Positions 42,501-53,183 of a DNA stretch of 64,000 bases are shown piece after piece (position 1 is the stretch's first letter; the number at the start of each line of letters is the position of its first letter). Made by a program: the position numbers and the translations under genes. The notes beneath the pieces are model-generated. The model was given only the letters and a program-made list of their open reading frames with translations, had not been told where the DNA came from and did no database searches. Origin of the DNA: a virus. The stretch lies in the IMG/VR virus record IMGVR_UViG_3300025168_000033, positions 62,001 to 126,000 of that record; one strand, 5' to 3'.

Positions 42501-42701
42501 ACTTGTTCCACTAACATTGCTAGTATTCCATTGAGATCCTCGAACCCCGTTAGCACCATTAGGTCCTACGGGTCCTGCAATTCCAATAGGTCCTGGGGGT
42601 CCGCCTCCGCTCAATATTAATTGATCAAAGTTAAAATTAAGTTTTTCTATTGCCTGTGATAACGAATCCGATGAGATAAGTTCTTTAATTTGTATTGGCA
42701 T
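39519..42701 (-). CDS. Tail fibre with collagen-like segment
   Basis: This 1060-residue protein is a likely receptor-binding or long-fibre protein. After an N-terminal helix (SLSQAIEKLNFNFDQL) comes a collagen-like stretch of G-x-y triplets (GGPPGPIGIAGPVGPNGANG) at about 32-54, and a short second one (GVKGDTGADG). The main shaft has repeated glycine-rich beta motifs, for example NDIEILADRDIVIKS and GDITIQTSG. A poly-Thr linker precedes a C-terminal globular domain with paired Cys and Trp residues (GCKWRCFVVGRR). The host-binding tip is probably this last 130 residues. Confidence 0.75.
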   Translation of the reverse strand: MPIQIKELISSDSLSQAIEKLNFNFDQLILSGGGPPGPIGIAGPVGPNGANGVRGSQWNTSNVSGTSGATFLSTSLANDKVLDIGGTVWNYTGSTWVSTINIKGVKGDTGADGVSADIKRYQGVLNGGEYVATDIATPLNDRNTPDFFGFNDGNKAGVNVHVFGHLEDAVTASNAPGPSEQPTALIMQSNLNAGIYLGLGGEYTSGDAVIGSPDFNKYANIFKGASGFTIDSTRTDSISGSEGDITLNAKGPSGKVFLNAKNQNANISVGDTSGTGTIRIQTEKSNGDINLRLLTGTRDENFTLDEAKINYTTLNGSSLVEQFRITRGGEAAIRNTLKIGDPLTTSPGIHWQYSVKILNGALSMGRGEAVSSNILWDSYWKNEESGAGWRIHMNRPGQGELYESEFKIYVAGDSRTSTGFTPTAAGTDLGSSSTKLLEPIAIRSYDGRIKLQDDNNILEGVTIGKHSMPSNFLTGDIAAGGQQYKTLLIGSGNDSIRPRMALGYDINNYTAIQQVKRNGTTSDAAGAIYGSYDSTVPTTANNFTWGTVSGLPNGVPGYSGSPATKPVVFNFGSGITYTRTKYTTDKVNIAGGIKLTANSPGFDTGTNQYTNIGKHYSDIMFNGDGNDRSTLYLGSKTEDPKDDMNLHTSLGSGSTYAYAPNPYGKLNIYSPSTGIKNGGSAITLWDKRDSMTVSGHTLNPINMYGKIFIEQGSGQSGRSASSTDFGYHGRFVIESSGNFLSSGAVTGIAGGALIDMVIRTTNTSSSIYLDSADEIYLYAAKDILIDSKDDIKLNATGGSSNDIEILADRDIVIKSYGNGTATGGNQGDITIQTSGASSAINLTTTDTIKISGGTTNPGANKILTCTASDGTAKWQTQVATNTSSTMKSTFTSNDAILNYTKATTTTTTTTTVAWVTVGTTTSTSVTSPQPTTYNYLSSSYNFYGGSSVFNNATVNDMPSRTYDRIITMSSQNHPTGGNSAARMFRAAFYLENGPGGNFGKYYISSGAVPYGFEQMAEIEGNLGTMSMYVPAGCKWRCFVVGRRSTGSAQCTVNFKEQRFE
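39969..39998 (-). repeat. GTA/TTG-type trinucleotide repeat encoding poly-Thr
   Basis: Low-complexity run of Thr codons (ACA/ACT) in the fibre gene, between the shaft and the C-terminal head domain. It is prone to length changes and may act as a flexible hinge. Confidence 0.6.
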
Positions 42702-42709
42702 CTATTAAT

Positions 42710-45700
42710 TTATTTTTTTCTTAATAATACCTTAAGGGAAATTGAAGTTAATTTCCTTTCTTCTGGTATGTTATATATCAATTTAAAATTCAAATTAGAA
42801 TTAACTAGATTCTGAGTTCTAAAGTTTCTTGTATTTTGAAAACTATATATTCTTCTATCAGTATCATTAAGGCCTAATTCTAATAATTCAAAGCTATTGA
42901 TATTATTTCTATATCGTAATTCACTTAATTCTATTGTGTCTATAGAATATACTTTTAAAATATTTTGTTTAATATATGATTTGACATCATCATTTATAGT
43001 ATCTTTTAATCCTGTTGATAATGCTGGATTAACAAATGTAGTAAATACTGATGAAATATTATCACCTATTAAATATTTTTCTAAAGCCTTTTCAATATAT
43101 ACCCATAATTCAACTATTGGCGGATTATTAAATGCCAAAGTAGTAGAATCATTATTTGTTCTTCCTGTATTTCCAGAAACTGTTGTATTTTCACCAGTAT
43201 TTTGAATTCTACTTACAATATCAAAATCAAGATCAGACGGTAAAAATAATTCTCTACCTCCTATTTTTGAATCATTAATATCTATATCATTGAATGATTC
43301 TAGCTCTATAGTTTCTGGAAGATTCATTATTTTAGATCCGTAAAAAGATCTTTTTTCAAGCATACTATGAGTACCTTTAATTTTTTTGAATGATGCCTTA
43401 TCATCATATCTTAAGAAATAATCGTTGCTCCAATTAGATAAAGTTGTATCAAAATCAAGATAATTAATAGCAATCTCATTAATCTTTGGATATACTGGAT
43501 TGAATCCATCTATACGAGTAAGTTCAAGTAATCCTTTAGGATTGTTTTCATTTACCTTATTATGATACATGTTTTTTATTTTTGCAAATCCTTCAGCGGC
43601 AGTATCAAATGTTACATTATCTATAATACCGTCGACCTTATCAGCAGCTATTCCTTGATTTGTTAATGCAGGTTTTAATGTAGTAACATCATTCTTATAG
43701 AATAAAACATCTTTAAATCTTGGCGTATAATTACCATTATATCTTGTAATAGGAGCAACATAAGTTCTATTAAGAAATTCTAATGTAGATCCAATAGAAT
43801 CCGATGTAGTAGAAAATGTTGTAGGTCTATTAAAATCTTCAATCGATCCAAATGTAGTTACTTTATTTTCCTGCTCAGGTTTTAATAGCTCAATTAAATA
43901 TGAATTAGATTTAGCAGCTACGCCAGTAGAACCAACGTCCCAGTATTCTATAACTGGATCTCCACTATTAATCTTATCAGCTATTGTTGCAAATGAGATA
44001 TTATTCATCATTCGTTTATGTGCATTAAATCCACCAGGATAAATTGGCGCAGTTGCAACTCTATTATTTAATGAAAGTGGTGATCCACTTGCCCAAATAT
44101 CATTTGTAATATCAGTAGTAACACCACTAGTTTCAAGTTCAATAGTTTTACAAATAATAGAATTAGTATAAACTTTTTTAATTCCTTTATATGTAAGCTT
44201 ATCACCTGAAAAATATGTAATAATAATATCACCATATTCACCACCAGCACTTGCATTTATGTCATTTGAAAAATTTGGAATAGATTTATCGAGTCCATCA
44301 ACTCTACTTAAACCTGGTATTTTAAGTAATCCAAAAAACGGATCTAATACATCTGTTATTCCATAACAATCTCGTGGTGATCTTGGATCTATTACTGTAA
44401 GGCTACCATAAATTTCTAATGTTCCTGATACTTCAATTGTTTTATATACTGTTGGATCATTTATATCCCCAGTAGCATATAATGCAGCTTTATCATATTT
44501 GTGATCTGCAGTATACAGTATTGTCCGATCAAAATATCTTGACGGTGTACTGGTTGCACTAGCACCTACTGTCGGTTCAAATAATTCATCCTCAAATCCA
44601 ATACCAATTACAAAAGTTATATGCTTAAATGTATCATTCTTAATAAATCTATATCTTAAATTCGAATCATCGTCAAATACAAGAACTGCACTAAATTTAT
44701 AATCATTAAATTTGTCAGTTGCTTCAGTAATTATATCATTAATATTAAATTTAATCTCTTGATCTGTATTACTTTTTTCAGATATTTTAACTTTAATTCC
44801 TCTAAAAAATGTTTCTGCAAAATTAGCAGTATCACCACCACTAAATATCGAATATTTAAATTTAGTTGGAAATTCTACAGATCCAGCCTTATCTTGTGTG
44901 AAATATTCAAGAAATTTATCAACAGTTACATTATATAAATCTACAAGATCTAATTCGCTATCAAAATAGCTATATGATTTTTTCTTTTCATCATCAGTCA
45001 TATATGCAGGATAGCTCTGAAGATAGTACCATTCATGTGTATAGAATTTTGGATCCTGATTAAATGCATTAAATGAAGGAGAAAAATTAGAATATCTAAA
45101 TGCTTCAGATACATCAAATCTATAGTCGTTTTCTCTAACATCTTTACCTTGATCGTCATAAACCCATTTATTAATAAATGGAATTATTCGTGATTGAGTC
45201 GATAAATTAAGATTAATATTTTCATTTAATCTGTCATATTCATTAACATTATTTAATGTCATTTCACCGCTAAGTTCGTCAATATCACCAGCTAATTTAA
45301 TAAATCCACCAGAAGTTATAAACTGTGAAGTAGGTCCTATTAATTTATTTATCGCTGTAACACCAGTACTTCCTATAGCAGCAGCTTCTTGATAAGCTAA
45401 TAAACTTGTAGGATTTGAATCAACATCGTTAGTATAATCAGTATTATGGAAATCAAAATCGAAATCTTTTACTGGATACATACTTAAAAATCCAGTTCCA
45501 TTTTCAACCGTATCATATAATGTAATTTTACGTCCGCTATTAATTGAAATTACTTGATCCGCATCTTCAATTTGAACAACTCGATATTTATCAAAGTCAT
45601 TTAATTTTATTATATCAGATCCAAGAGGACCGAATGAAGGATTATCTAAATAATGATTTACACTTTTTATTTTACTCCATCCAGTCTGAGTTTTTAAATA

Positions 45701-47491
45701 TTTATCAGTTGTAAGTACAACAATATCTTCACTATTTACTACAACATAATTTTCTTTGGAATCTGTTCCGCCAGTAAAAGTCGTTTTTGCAACAAATCCT
45801 GTAGTTTCAAGAGCTGTTGATGGTATTACAGTTGAATAACTTGCGCCTATCGCTGGTACATAATCAACACCAAAAATATTTATTGTATCTGATGAATTTA
45901 ATTTATATGATTGAATTTCTATTTTATTCCAAATGGTATTAACAAATCTTGAATAAACAATAACTTTAGTTCCTACTTCAACTGCTCTAAAAATTTCACG
46001 ATCACCATCTAATTTAATTATATTATTCAGTGCCTTTCTTAAAGCAATTGCCACCTGTTCTTTAGTTCCATTTAAACTATATGTTCTTCCAGCAATAGTA
46101 CCAGCAGGTAATCCTGAAGTTGCTGTAACCGTATGTGATAATACTGAATCTTTATGCGTACCATAATCAGAAGGATTATCATAAATTTCTTTTACTCTAA
46201 TTTGATCACCGCTAAAAGGATTATTTGTTATATCAATTATTGCATAAGGGCGACCATAATCTTTTGGTCTAAAAGCATCTATAGAATCAATAGGCTTGGA
46301 GAATCCTGTAAATGATTCCCAATTTACAGTTTTATCATCTATTCTTAATTGAGTGTTATCATCCCATAGACCACCGTTCTTTAAAGAATATAATTTTCCT
46401 GTTTTATCTTTTACAAATCCAAATCGTGGAATATTATCAAAATATTCATCTTTTGGAATAACTCCAGACTGTTTATCCAGATAGATTTTTATTCCATTTT
46501 CATTTGTTTGTATTTGGGATTCTATATTATCAGCATATCCAACAGTATCAGATTCCGGCTTTGGTAATTGAATAACTTCATTAGTCCTATCTGCAAATAA
46601 TGCAGCCCCATTTAATTTAAATTTCCCAATTTCTTCTGCATTACAGTAGAATCCAAAATATCTATTTATTTCATATTTTTTTGCATCAACATCATCAAAT
46701 AGAAATTCCATATTTAAGATATTTGCACATACTATTCCGTTAGTTTGAAAACCATTTGTAATTAAATTTTCTATTTCCATGATTGTCTTATCACGAATTA
46801 AAAGATCCTCATACATGAATGCCTTTTTCTCTGTCATTTCACCTCTATCAAATGATATTCCGTTCCATGTGGTAAATTCATTTTTTACAAAATTTATATT
46901 TATAGGAGCTTCAGGAAACAATTCATCTTTTACATGCCTTCTAATATATCTTCCAATATTTGTATTTTCTGTAAGGTCTATAATAGCATGAATTTTACTA
47001 GATTCTATAATATTTTTATAAAAATCATTATCAATACTAGTAGCAGTTGCTGTATATCCGACAGGATCTGGATTCTTAAATACTACGAAATAATCAGGGA
47101 TATTAAGCGGTTCTAACCATAACGGCGCAAATACTGCAAATTCTTCATTATATAATTTTGAAATTTTTGGATATGCACCGGCGGAATAAGTCATATCATA
47201 TTGTTCCTTAAAATTAGATTTAACAGATAAACTATCATCTTTAATTACGGGTGAATATGCTATAGCTTTAGGGAATTTTCCTTTATCGTAAAAGTTAAAA
47301 AGATCTTGTGAATAACTTCCACCACTTACTTTAAAACCTTTGAATCTTGCATCCGATAATTCTTCAGCTTCATCAAATGATTCCAGAAAGATTTTATCTT
47401 TTGAATCTACTACAACTTTAATATTGGTAGTAAGCTTTGAATTAGTTCTAGTCATCCCAAAGCTTACTTTTTGTAAAATACGTTTAGCCAT
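42710..47491 (-). CDS. Very large virion protein (1593 residues), baseplate or tail
   Basis: This is the longest gene in the window. It starts MAKRILQKVSFGMTRTNSKL and has no signal peptide or membrane segment. The chain is beta-rich with many Asp, Asn, Ile and Tyr, and conserved-looking aromatic blocks such as PLWLEPLNIPDYFVVFKNPDP near residue 120. No enzymatic motif is seen. It follows the 1210-residue gene by two bases. Its size and place suggest a baseplate periphery or fibre-attachment protein. I cannot name a T4 equivalent. Confidence 0.6.
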   Translation of the reverse strand: MAKRILQKVSFGMTRTNSKLTTNIKVVVDSKDKIFLESFDEAEELSDARFKGFKVSGGSYSQDLFNFYDKGKFPKAIAYSPVIKDDSLSVKSNFKEQYDMTYSAGAYPKISKLYNEEFAVFAPLWLEPLNIPDYFVVFKNPDPVGYTATATSIDNDFYKNIIESSKIHAIIDLTENTNIGRYIRRHVKDELFPEAPININFVKNEFTTWNGISFDRGEMTEKKAFMYEDLLIRDKTIMEIENLITNGFQTNGIVCANILNMEFLFDDVDAKKYEINRYFGFYCNAEEIGKFKLNGAALFADRTNEVIQLPKPESDTVGYADNIESQIQTNENGIKIYLDKQSGVIPKDEYFDNIPRFGFVKDKTGKLYSLKNGGLWDDNTQLRIDDKTVNWESFTGFSKPIDSIDAFRPKDYGRPYAIIDITNNPFSGDQIRVKEIYDNPSDYGTHKDSVLSHTVTATSGLPAGTIAGRTYSLNGTKEQVAIALRKALNNIIKLDGDREIFRAVEVGTKVIVYSRFVNTIWNKIEIQSYKLNSSDTINIFGVDYVPAIGASYSTVIPSTALETTGFVAKTTFTGGTDSKENYVVVNSEDIVVLTTDKYLKTQTGWSKIKSVNHYLDNPSFGPLGSDIIKLNDFDKYRVVQIEDADQVISINSGRKITLYDTVENGTGFLSMYPVKDFDFDFHNTDYTNDVDSNPTSLLAYQEAAAIGSTGVTAINKLIGPTSQFITSGGFIKLAGDIDELSGEMTLNNVNEYDRLNENINLNLSTQSRIIPFINKWVYDDQGKDVRENDYRFDVSEAFRYSNFSPSFNAFNQDPKFYTHEWYYLQSYPAYMTDDEKKKSYSYFDSELDLVDLYNVTVDKFLEYFTQDKAGSVEFPTKFKYSIFSGGDTANFAETFFRGIKVKISEKSNTDQEIKFNINDIITEATDKFNDYKFSAVLVFDDDSNLRYRFIKNDTFKHITFVIGIGFEDELFEPTVGASATSTPSRYFDRTILYTADHKYDKAALYATGDINDPTVYKTIEVSGTLEIYGSLTVIDPRSPRDCYGITDVLDPFFGLLKIPGLSRVDGLDKSIPNFSNDINASAGGEYGDIIITYFSGDKLTYKGIKKVYTNSIICKTIELETSGVTTDITNDIWASGSPLSLNNRVATAPIYPGGFNAHKRMMNNISFATIADKINSGDPVIEYWDVGSTGVAAKSNSYLIELLKPEQENKVTTFGSIEDFNRPTTFSTTSDSIGSTLEFLNRTYVAPITRYNGNYTPRFKDVLFYKNDVTTLKPALTNQGIAADKVDGIIDNVTFDTAAEGFAKIKNMYHNKVNENNPKGLLELTRIDGFNPVYPKINEIAINYLDFDTTLSNWSNDYFLRYDDKASFKKIKGTHSMLEKRSFYGSKIMNLPETIELESFNDIDINDSKIGGRELFLPSDLDFDIVSRIQNTGENTTVSGNTGRTNNDSTTLAFNNPPIVELWVYIEKALEKYLIGDNISSVFTTFVNPALSTGLKDTINDDVKSYIKQNILKVYSIDTIELSELRYRNNINSFELLELGLNDTDRRIYSFQNTRNFRTQNLVNSNLNFKLIYNIPEERKLTSISLKVLLRKK

Positions 47492-47493
47492 TA

Positions 47494-50400
47494 CTATTTA
47501 GATATGTTTGGTTGACTGCTTAATGTAGTAGTCAAAGAATCATTCAAATCATTTATAGTATTTTGGAAAGATTTTACTGGTGTATCAGTTACATCTAAAT
47601 TATTCGATTTATACTTAGCAGTAACAGTGACATCAAAAGAAAACCGTTCATCTAATCCATAAAAGACATCGATTCCAAGTGTTTTATTATATATCAATTG
47701 ATCCAGTTTCGCATTAAGTTTACCACCAACTAACCCAAGTTCATCAGTACCATCACCAAAGAAATCAGTCATTCTATATTGAAATACTAGTGGAATACTT
47801 AAGCTTTTAGTATTTCCAAAGCTTATTTTCTTTGTTGATTTTGAACTGCTACCAGCAACACGACCAAATTCATGATCTTGCATCTTAGGAAAGAAGTAAG
47901 CACCACAGCTACGACCACCTAATAAATATTGATCATTGCTATCAAATCCAGATTTAACACCTCGATTTAATGTGGTATCATAAAATAATGCTGCCTGTTT
48001 ATTACCATTTGTTTCGGCATTATCTAATCGAGATAATATAGTATTTCTGAATTTTATAGGGAATGCTGCTTGCATCAAAAGTGTAGAATATCCAGTAGCA
48101 AGGCCAGAATCATATCCTATCTCTTTTGCATCTATAGCAAAAAACGGATGTAATTTATGAACACCTAAAAGTATATCATAATTTAATATACCAGTTGTAG
48201 AATGTTCACTAAGTGCTTCATCTATAGTAGCTAATGTTGTAGAAGTACCAACCAATGGAGAAATCCAAAAGTTCGAACTACTTCTATCAAATGGCGTAGT
48301 TCCAACAGGATAATCAAATTTATCTTCTAAATCATCTACGCTTGAAGCTGGTAATGTAGTAAAATTACCATTGGCGTCATTCGCTTTAGGCACACCTGTA
48401 TCATCAATATCACTATATAGCGACGAAGTTCCGTCTATATTTGAATATCTAAAATTTATGAATTGTCCTAATGATTGAGAAGACTGAAATGGTAATTCAG
48501 ACCTAACTGTAGCAAATGGATTAGGTGCTCCAGTAGTATTAGTAAGTTTCTCAGAAATATTTAATTTATCAATAAGCATAGGAACAACATCATATCTATC
48601 CTCAACATTATATGCCGAGTCATTACCGTTATATTTGTAATTTCCTTGTAGTGGATCAATAGTATTCCAAGATGCAATAGGTTTTCTATTAACAGGACCG
48701 AAGATTCTAGAATAAAGTTCCATTTCTGAAGCTCTTTCATTTTCAATAGTTAAGAAATATGTCTTGGTAATAATTACGCCTTTACTTATGCTTAATGCGG
48801 CTACTTCATCTTTATAGTTAGGCGCATTAATATATAGTTTTCCATTATTTTCTGCACGATATTCATTACCACTTTCATCGATTATTCTAATATTAAGCTG
48901 GCCTTTAGTTCTTTCAATTAAATCTCTAACTACTTGCAATTCGTCCTGAATTGACTTGATTTTTTCAAACATTGAAATAGGTGTTTGCTGTTCATCAACA
49001 AAACCAGAAGCTAATTCCAATCCGCTATGAGCAAAATACCGTCCGTTAGATTCAGTACTTTCTGATACGTGCCTATAAACACCTTTGGTTTCTAGATCCT
49101 CTTGTAATTCAATTCGTACACTTTCTTTAGTAGCTTCTTCTGTAATATCATCAACACTTATTTGTGATTCTAATTCATCAGGGAAATCTACACGAATAAT
49201 TTCAGTATATGCAGATTTTGTAGGATTTGCAGGATATCCTGCTTCAGAAACAGATTTAATTCTAAATTCTATTCCTTCACCTCCTTTAATAGCAAGGTCT
49301 AATTGATTAATATTTACCGAATCTGAATTTTCATTTTCTTCTACAACCCAACTTACCAATCCGGTATTAGGATCTGTAACTCTTTTTCTAACTGGAGTTT
49401 TAATTTCATTCCAAGTAGAAAATGAACCACGTCTTGTAGAGCCATCAGCCTCAGTAAATTCAATTTGATCAGCTGAATTAGCACCACCATCTTTTGTTAC
49501 ATATCTATATTGAATTTCAAATTGTACTACTTCCTGTGGTGTAGTTTGATTTGAAAATTTAGCATCAGGCAATGGCCAGAATCCACGTAATCTATATTTT
49601 GGTGTTGTACCCGTAATATTAGATTCAATTGTTTTTGTATTTATATCTCTTACTGAAGATGCATACAATTTTGAACGTGAACTTCTTTGACCTATAAGAG
49701 CATTTAATTCATTTCTATCCGCATCTCTTTCAACTTTAGATTTATATTTTTTATTTCCTAGCTGAGATTGCTTTTTATTAATTGCAATATCAAATTGTGA
49801 AATTTCATTTTTAAGTTTTACCTTTTCAGAATGTAATTTCTTGATTTCATCAATTATTGGCGTATCTGTAATGTGTCTATTAATTTGTGTTACTTTAAAA
49901 TCTGTAGCTGTAATTAATGGTGAACTAGGTATTTCTGCTAAAATAGAAGGCACTGTTCCTTCTTTAGCCATTGAAAAAAGAAATGCACCAAAATCTACAA
50001 CATCATCTTTATAATACTGATCTAGTGTTCTTGTAGTATTTCCATCATCAATAGTTAAATCATTTGAAAAATATCCAACACCAGGCGACCAGTTAGTTGC
50101 TTTAATTTCTGAATCTGGATCGATTGGCTTTATAAACATTACTGTTCTTTCATTAAAACCTACATTAACTTCTACAAGACTTGCAGCATTATTATCACCA
50201 AAGAAAATAAGATTATCATTTCCAATAGATATTTTTTCAAATCCTTCAAGTAATTCAACAGAAACTGTAGAAGTTCCTTCGTCTATTGAAGTAATTTTAT
50301 ATCGTGTATTTCTTGATTCAGAATTAATTACAATAGAATCATTGATTTTCAATTGTTGTGTATTAATATATCTTGAATCTCTATCTGAATATGTTAATTT

Positions 50401-51126
50401 ATCTAGCTTAAATTTTAAATCACGTTTAGTAATTTCCTCACCATTTTCCGTAACTGTTATAGGATTATCTAGAATTCTAATTACACTAAAAGTACCGTAA
50501 AATTTAAGGTCTCTTGGCGGAAGATTAATTACATCTTGATCTAAAAAGAATAATATTCCTTCCTGAAGTAATGAACTTAAAAATGTATCGTAATCCAGGT
50601 TTGATTTTCCTTGAAAATTCTTTTCAAAAAAATCTAATTTTTTATCTGTATCTAATGTTAAAATATATCTTGCGGTTTCTACTCTTTCAGTATTTGATTT
50701 AATTTGAACACCAAAATCGAATGAAACAAAAAGTAAAGGATTTAAAAATGATTCAAAAAACCAATTTGCTCTTGATCCAAAAGATGTCGGCGTAGAAATA
50801 GTTTTAATATCATTAGCTTCCTTTTTTAATGAATCCTGTAGAACTTTTCTAAAAGATCCGTCAGCTAATTGTAATACTGAATTTGAACTACCTAACCCTG
50901 AAAGAGACTCAACATTTTGATCAAGTCTTTCAATTTGTGATTGTAATTTTCCAAATGATGGAATTACAACTTTTTTAATTACATTATTTTCATCAAGTAT
51001 ATCAATTTCTACAGTATCAGATTTAGATGAAACTACATCAGATAACTTGTTAACTATTTCTAACCCGTTTTTCTGAACTTTAATAAGATCAGAAAGTAAA
51101 GTAGATAATGAATTTTTAGTAGGCAT
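47494..51126 (-). CDS. Large virion protein with FN3-like domain (1210 residues)
   Basis: The protein has a short N-terminal coiled coil, then a beta-rich part. A charged coiled coil lies at about residues 415-490 (IIDEIKKLHSEKVKLKNEI). It is followed by a fibronectin type III-like domain (FEIQYRYV to GIEFRIKSVSEAGYP near 540-650). FN3-like domains are common on phage tails, where they bind cell surfaces weakly. The C-terminal half is unassigned. It is part of the structural operon and is probably a baseplate or fibre-network protein. Confidence 0.6.
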   Translation of the reverse strand: MPTKNSLSTLLSDLIKVQKNGLEIVNKLSDVVSSKSDTVEIDILDENNVIKKVVIPSFGKLQSQIERLDQNVESLSGLGSSNSVLQLADGSFRKVLQDSLKKEANDIKTISTPTSFGSRANWFFESFLNPLLFVSFDFGVQIKSNTERVETARYILTLDTDKKLDFFEKNFQGKSNLDYDTFLSSLLQEGILFFLDQDVINLPPRDLKFYGTFSVIRILDNPITVTENGEEITKRDLKFKLDKLTYSDRDSRYINTQQLKINDSIVINSESRNTRYKITSIDEGTSTVSVELLEGFEKISIGNDNLIFFGDNNAASLVEVNVGFNERTVMFIKPIDPDSEIKATNWSPGVGYFSNDLTIDDGNTTRTLDQYYKDDVVDFGAFLFSMAKEGTVPSILAEIPSSPLITATDFKVTQINRHITDTPIIDEIKKLHSEKVKLKNEISQFDIAINKKQSQLGNKKYKSKVERDADRNELNALIGQRSSRSKLYASSVRDINTKTIESNITGTTPKYRLRGFWPLPDAKFSNQTTPQEVVQFEIQYRYVTKDGGANSADQIEFTEADGSTRRGSFSTWNEIKTPVRKRVTDPNTGLVSWVVEENENSDSVNINQLDLAIKGGEGIEFRIKSVSEAGYPANPTKSAYTEIIRVDFPDELESQISVDDITEEATKESVRIELQEDLETKGVYRHVSESTESNGRYFAHSGLELASGFVDEQQTPISMFEKIKSIQDELQVVRDLIERTKGQLNIRIIDESGNEYRAENNGKLYINAPNYKDEVAALSISKGVIITKTYFLTIENERASEMELYSRIFGPVNRKPIASWNTIDPLQGNYKYNGNDSAYNVEDRYDVVPMLIDKLNISEKLTNTTGAPNPFATVRSELPFQSSQSLGQFINFRYSNIDGTSSLYSDIDDTGVPKANDANGNFTTLPASSVDDLEDKFDYPVGTTPFDRSSSNFWISPLVGTSTTLATIDEALSEHSTTGILNYDILLGVHKLHPFFAIDAKEIGYDSGLATGYSTLLMQAAFPIKFRNTILSRLDNAETNGNKQAALFYDTTLNRGVKSGFDSNDQYLLGGRSCGAYFFPKMQDHEFGRVAGSSSKSTKKISFGNTKSLSIPLVFQYRMTDFFGDGTDELGLVGGKLNAKLDQLIYNKTLGIDVFYGLDERFSFDVTVTAKYKSNNLDVTDTPVKSFQNTINDLNDSLTTTLSSQPNISK

Positions 51127-51143
51127 GTAAGGTTGTTTTTATT

Positions 51144-53165
51144 TTATTTTATTACATCAATATGAAATAAATATTTAATATCGTTTGCGCAAATTACATC
51201 AAAAACTGGTTTAGTTGAGATGATATTTATATTATCTATCACACCAATTGTCTTGCCGTATTTACCTAGATTAAATTTATTTGCAGCATCCGTAAATAAT
51301 ACAATTCGCTTTCCATTTAAATTTATATCATTTTCAAAAGATATTCTTAAAGTTTGACCTTGAGACCAGCTAGTACTTAAGTCAGAAATATTAATTATTA
51401 GATCTGTAGTTAACGTTCCTGTAGCACTTGTATTTTTAAAATAATTAGAAAACTTACCAAGTGTTATAATATTGTTTCTTTCAGCATAATTACTGTCGTT
51501 GATATCAAAAACACCATTATCAAGTCCGTAACTTAAAAATCCTGTAGATGTTGAAATTTCAGGAAATGAAGAATACGTTTGATTTTTATTAATAATTTTT
51601 GCTTTATTTGGAACCGATCTATCGATTGAAATACCATCACCAAAATCAAGTACATTAGAATCAATTGTTAATGTTAAAGGAAGTTGACCGCCAATAATTT
51701 GATTTATTTTATCTGAATTATTTCCAATTAAATCTAGTATTGAAGTATTATCTTCTAGCGCAATACTGGCATTATTAATTTTACTTTCTAATGCAGCAAT
51801 TTCACTTGTTAAGGTTTTTATATTGTCTTGAGTATAAATTAATTTTTCTAGATTATCTAATCTAGACATTAAACTAATAGTATCTAGCTTTTGAGTTAGA
51901 AACATATCAGTTGTTTCCTGTAATCTTGTCGATGCATCAACAAAAATATCCATTGAGAATGTATTGTAATCATTGATAACAGTAGTAATTCCTACATTAT
52001 CCGTTGATGTATCAAATTTAACATTCAATTTTAATCCATATGAATTACCATTTAATTTAGTAACTGGATTAGGTTTAAATTTAGCAAAGCTTTTTAATGC
52101 ACCAATACCTCCAGCAGAATTCTTATAATCGTCAAGAACCAATATCCCGTAAACATTGGTTGCACTTTTAGATGGATTTGATGCACTATATACATCATAA
52201 TATAAAAGAACTGCATTGAATTCAAAATCACTTGCAGCATCGGAAGAATTTAATTCTGAAATAGAATTTAAATTTGGATTAGATGCAATGGGGGTATAAT
52301 TCTGTGGATCAAAATCTAATACAACACCAGCCATATCAGATTTAAGTACTGGTTTACTATTTGCTGTTACTCCTGTATTTGTAACTAATCCAAATGTTGT
52401 ACCAGTAGAATAACTATTGTCTCCATCATCATCATAATATGCGGTAAGTGATAATCCAGCAGGATGAGTTCCACTTCTATCGTTTATATCTTCCTGTGAT
52501 GTATTAATAAATTTTATATTTGCCTTATAATTATCGTCGGCAAATTCCTTGAATAGTACTAATGGTGTATTACCATGACCTGTTGGAATATTTATATATA
52601 GTTCTGTATATGTATGTCCTCCTCTAGAAACAGTATTTATAATATCTAAATCACCGATATATTTGACAACACTATCATAGCGTTGAGTTCCTATATTGGT
52701 TTGTGTTTCTTCTTTAAATCGATTATTAACTGTAGCTTCTGTAGGAAATGCAGAAGTTTGAAATCTCATAGCACCTAATTCAATAAGCCACTTCCAAAAA
52801 ATTCTTTCAGATGCTGTGGCAAATTCACTATCATCATATTCAATACCTGTACTGTTCTTGCTATTTAAAACAAGATCTTCAATATTAAGTGCATAGTTCT
52901 GTAAAGATTTAGCAAAATTTACATTATGATCTATAGATAATTCAGAAATAGCACCTGAAGCTGCCATACCAGCGGCTTCCCAAACAACATTATTTTGTTT
53001 ATTTGTAGGAGTTTCTACATCTGGAATATCCAGACATACAAATTTAGAAAACACAAATCTTGCATCATCATCAGTAAAAGTTTTAGAAATATCCGATGCC
53101 GCAGAGCTAAACGTATAGAACGTTCCACCTTGAACTTGCAACGGCTTTATGAGTGGAGTAGCCAT
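51144..53165 (-). CDS. Virion protein, tail or baseplate (673 residues)
   Basis: The N-terminus (MATPLIKPLQVQGGTFYTFSS) leads to a folded region with a Trp/Phe-rich helix (ERIFWKWLIELGAMRFQ) near 125. A central beta-rich region follows, then a coiled coil around residues 430-470 (LEKLIYTQDNIKTLTSEIAALESKI), and a last beta domain of about 200 residues. This head-shaft-head plan fits a trimeric tail spike or baseplate connector. No family is recognised. Confidence 0.6.
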   Translation of the reverse strand: MATPLIKPLQVQGGTFYTFSSAASDISKTFTDDDARFVFSKFVCLDIPDVETPTNKQNNVVWEAAGMAASGAISELSIDHNVNFAKSLQNYALNIEDLVLNSKNSTGIEYDDSEFATASERIFWKWLIELGAMRFQTSAFPTEATVNNRFKEETQTNIGTQRYDSVVKYIGDLDIINTVSRGGHTYTELYINIPTGHGNTPLVLFKEFADDNYKANIKFINTSQEDINDRSGTHPAGLSLTAYYDDDGDNSYSTGTTFGLVTNTGVTANSKPVLKSDMAGVVLDFDPQNYTPIASNPNLNSISELNSSDAASDFEFNAVLLYYDVYSASNPSKSATNVYGILVLDDYKNSAGGIGALKSFAKFKPNPVTKLNGNSYGLKLNVKFDTSTDNVGITTVINDYNTFSMDIFVDASTRLQETTDMFLTQKLDTISLMSRLDNLEKLIYTQDNIKTLTSEIAALESKINNASIALEDNTSILDLIGNNSDKINQIIGGQLPLTLTIDSNVLDFGDGISIDRSVPNKAKIINKNQTYSSFPEISTSTGFLSYGLDNGVFDINDSNYAERNNIITLGKFSNYFKNTSATGTLTTDLIINISDLSTSWSQGQTLRISFENDINLNGKRIVLFTDAANKFNLGKYGKTIGVIDNINIISTKPVFDVICANDIKYLFHIDVIK

Positions 53166-53183
53166 TTAGTAAGTTTTTAATTT

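Noticed and set aside
42771-42780. TGATATATAA, a near match to the late-promoter element, inside the 1593-residue gene
   Set aside because: It lies within coding sequence with no start codon at the usual distance. AT-rich DNA gives such matches by chance; a similar one is near 47687.
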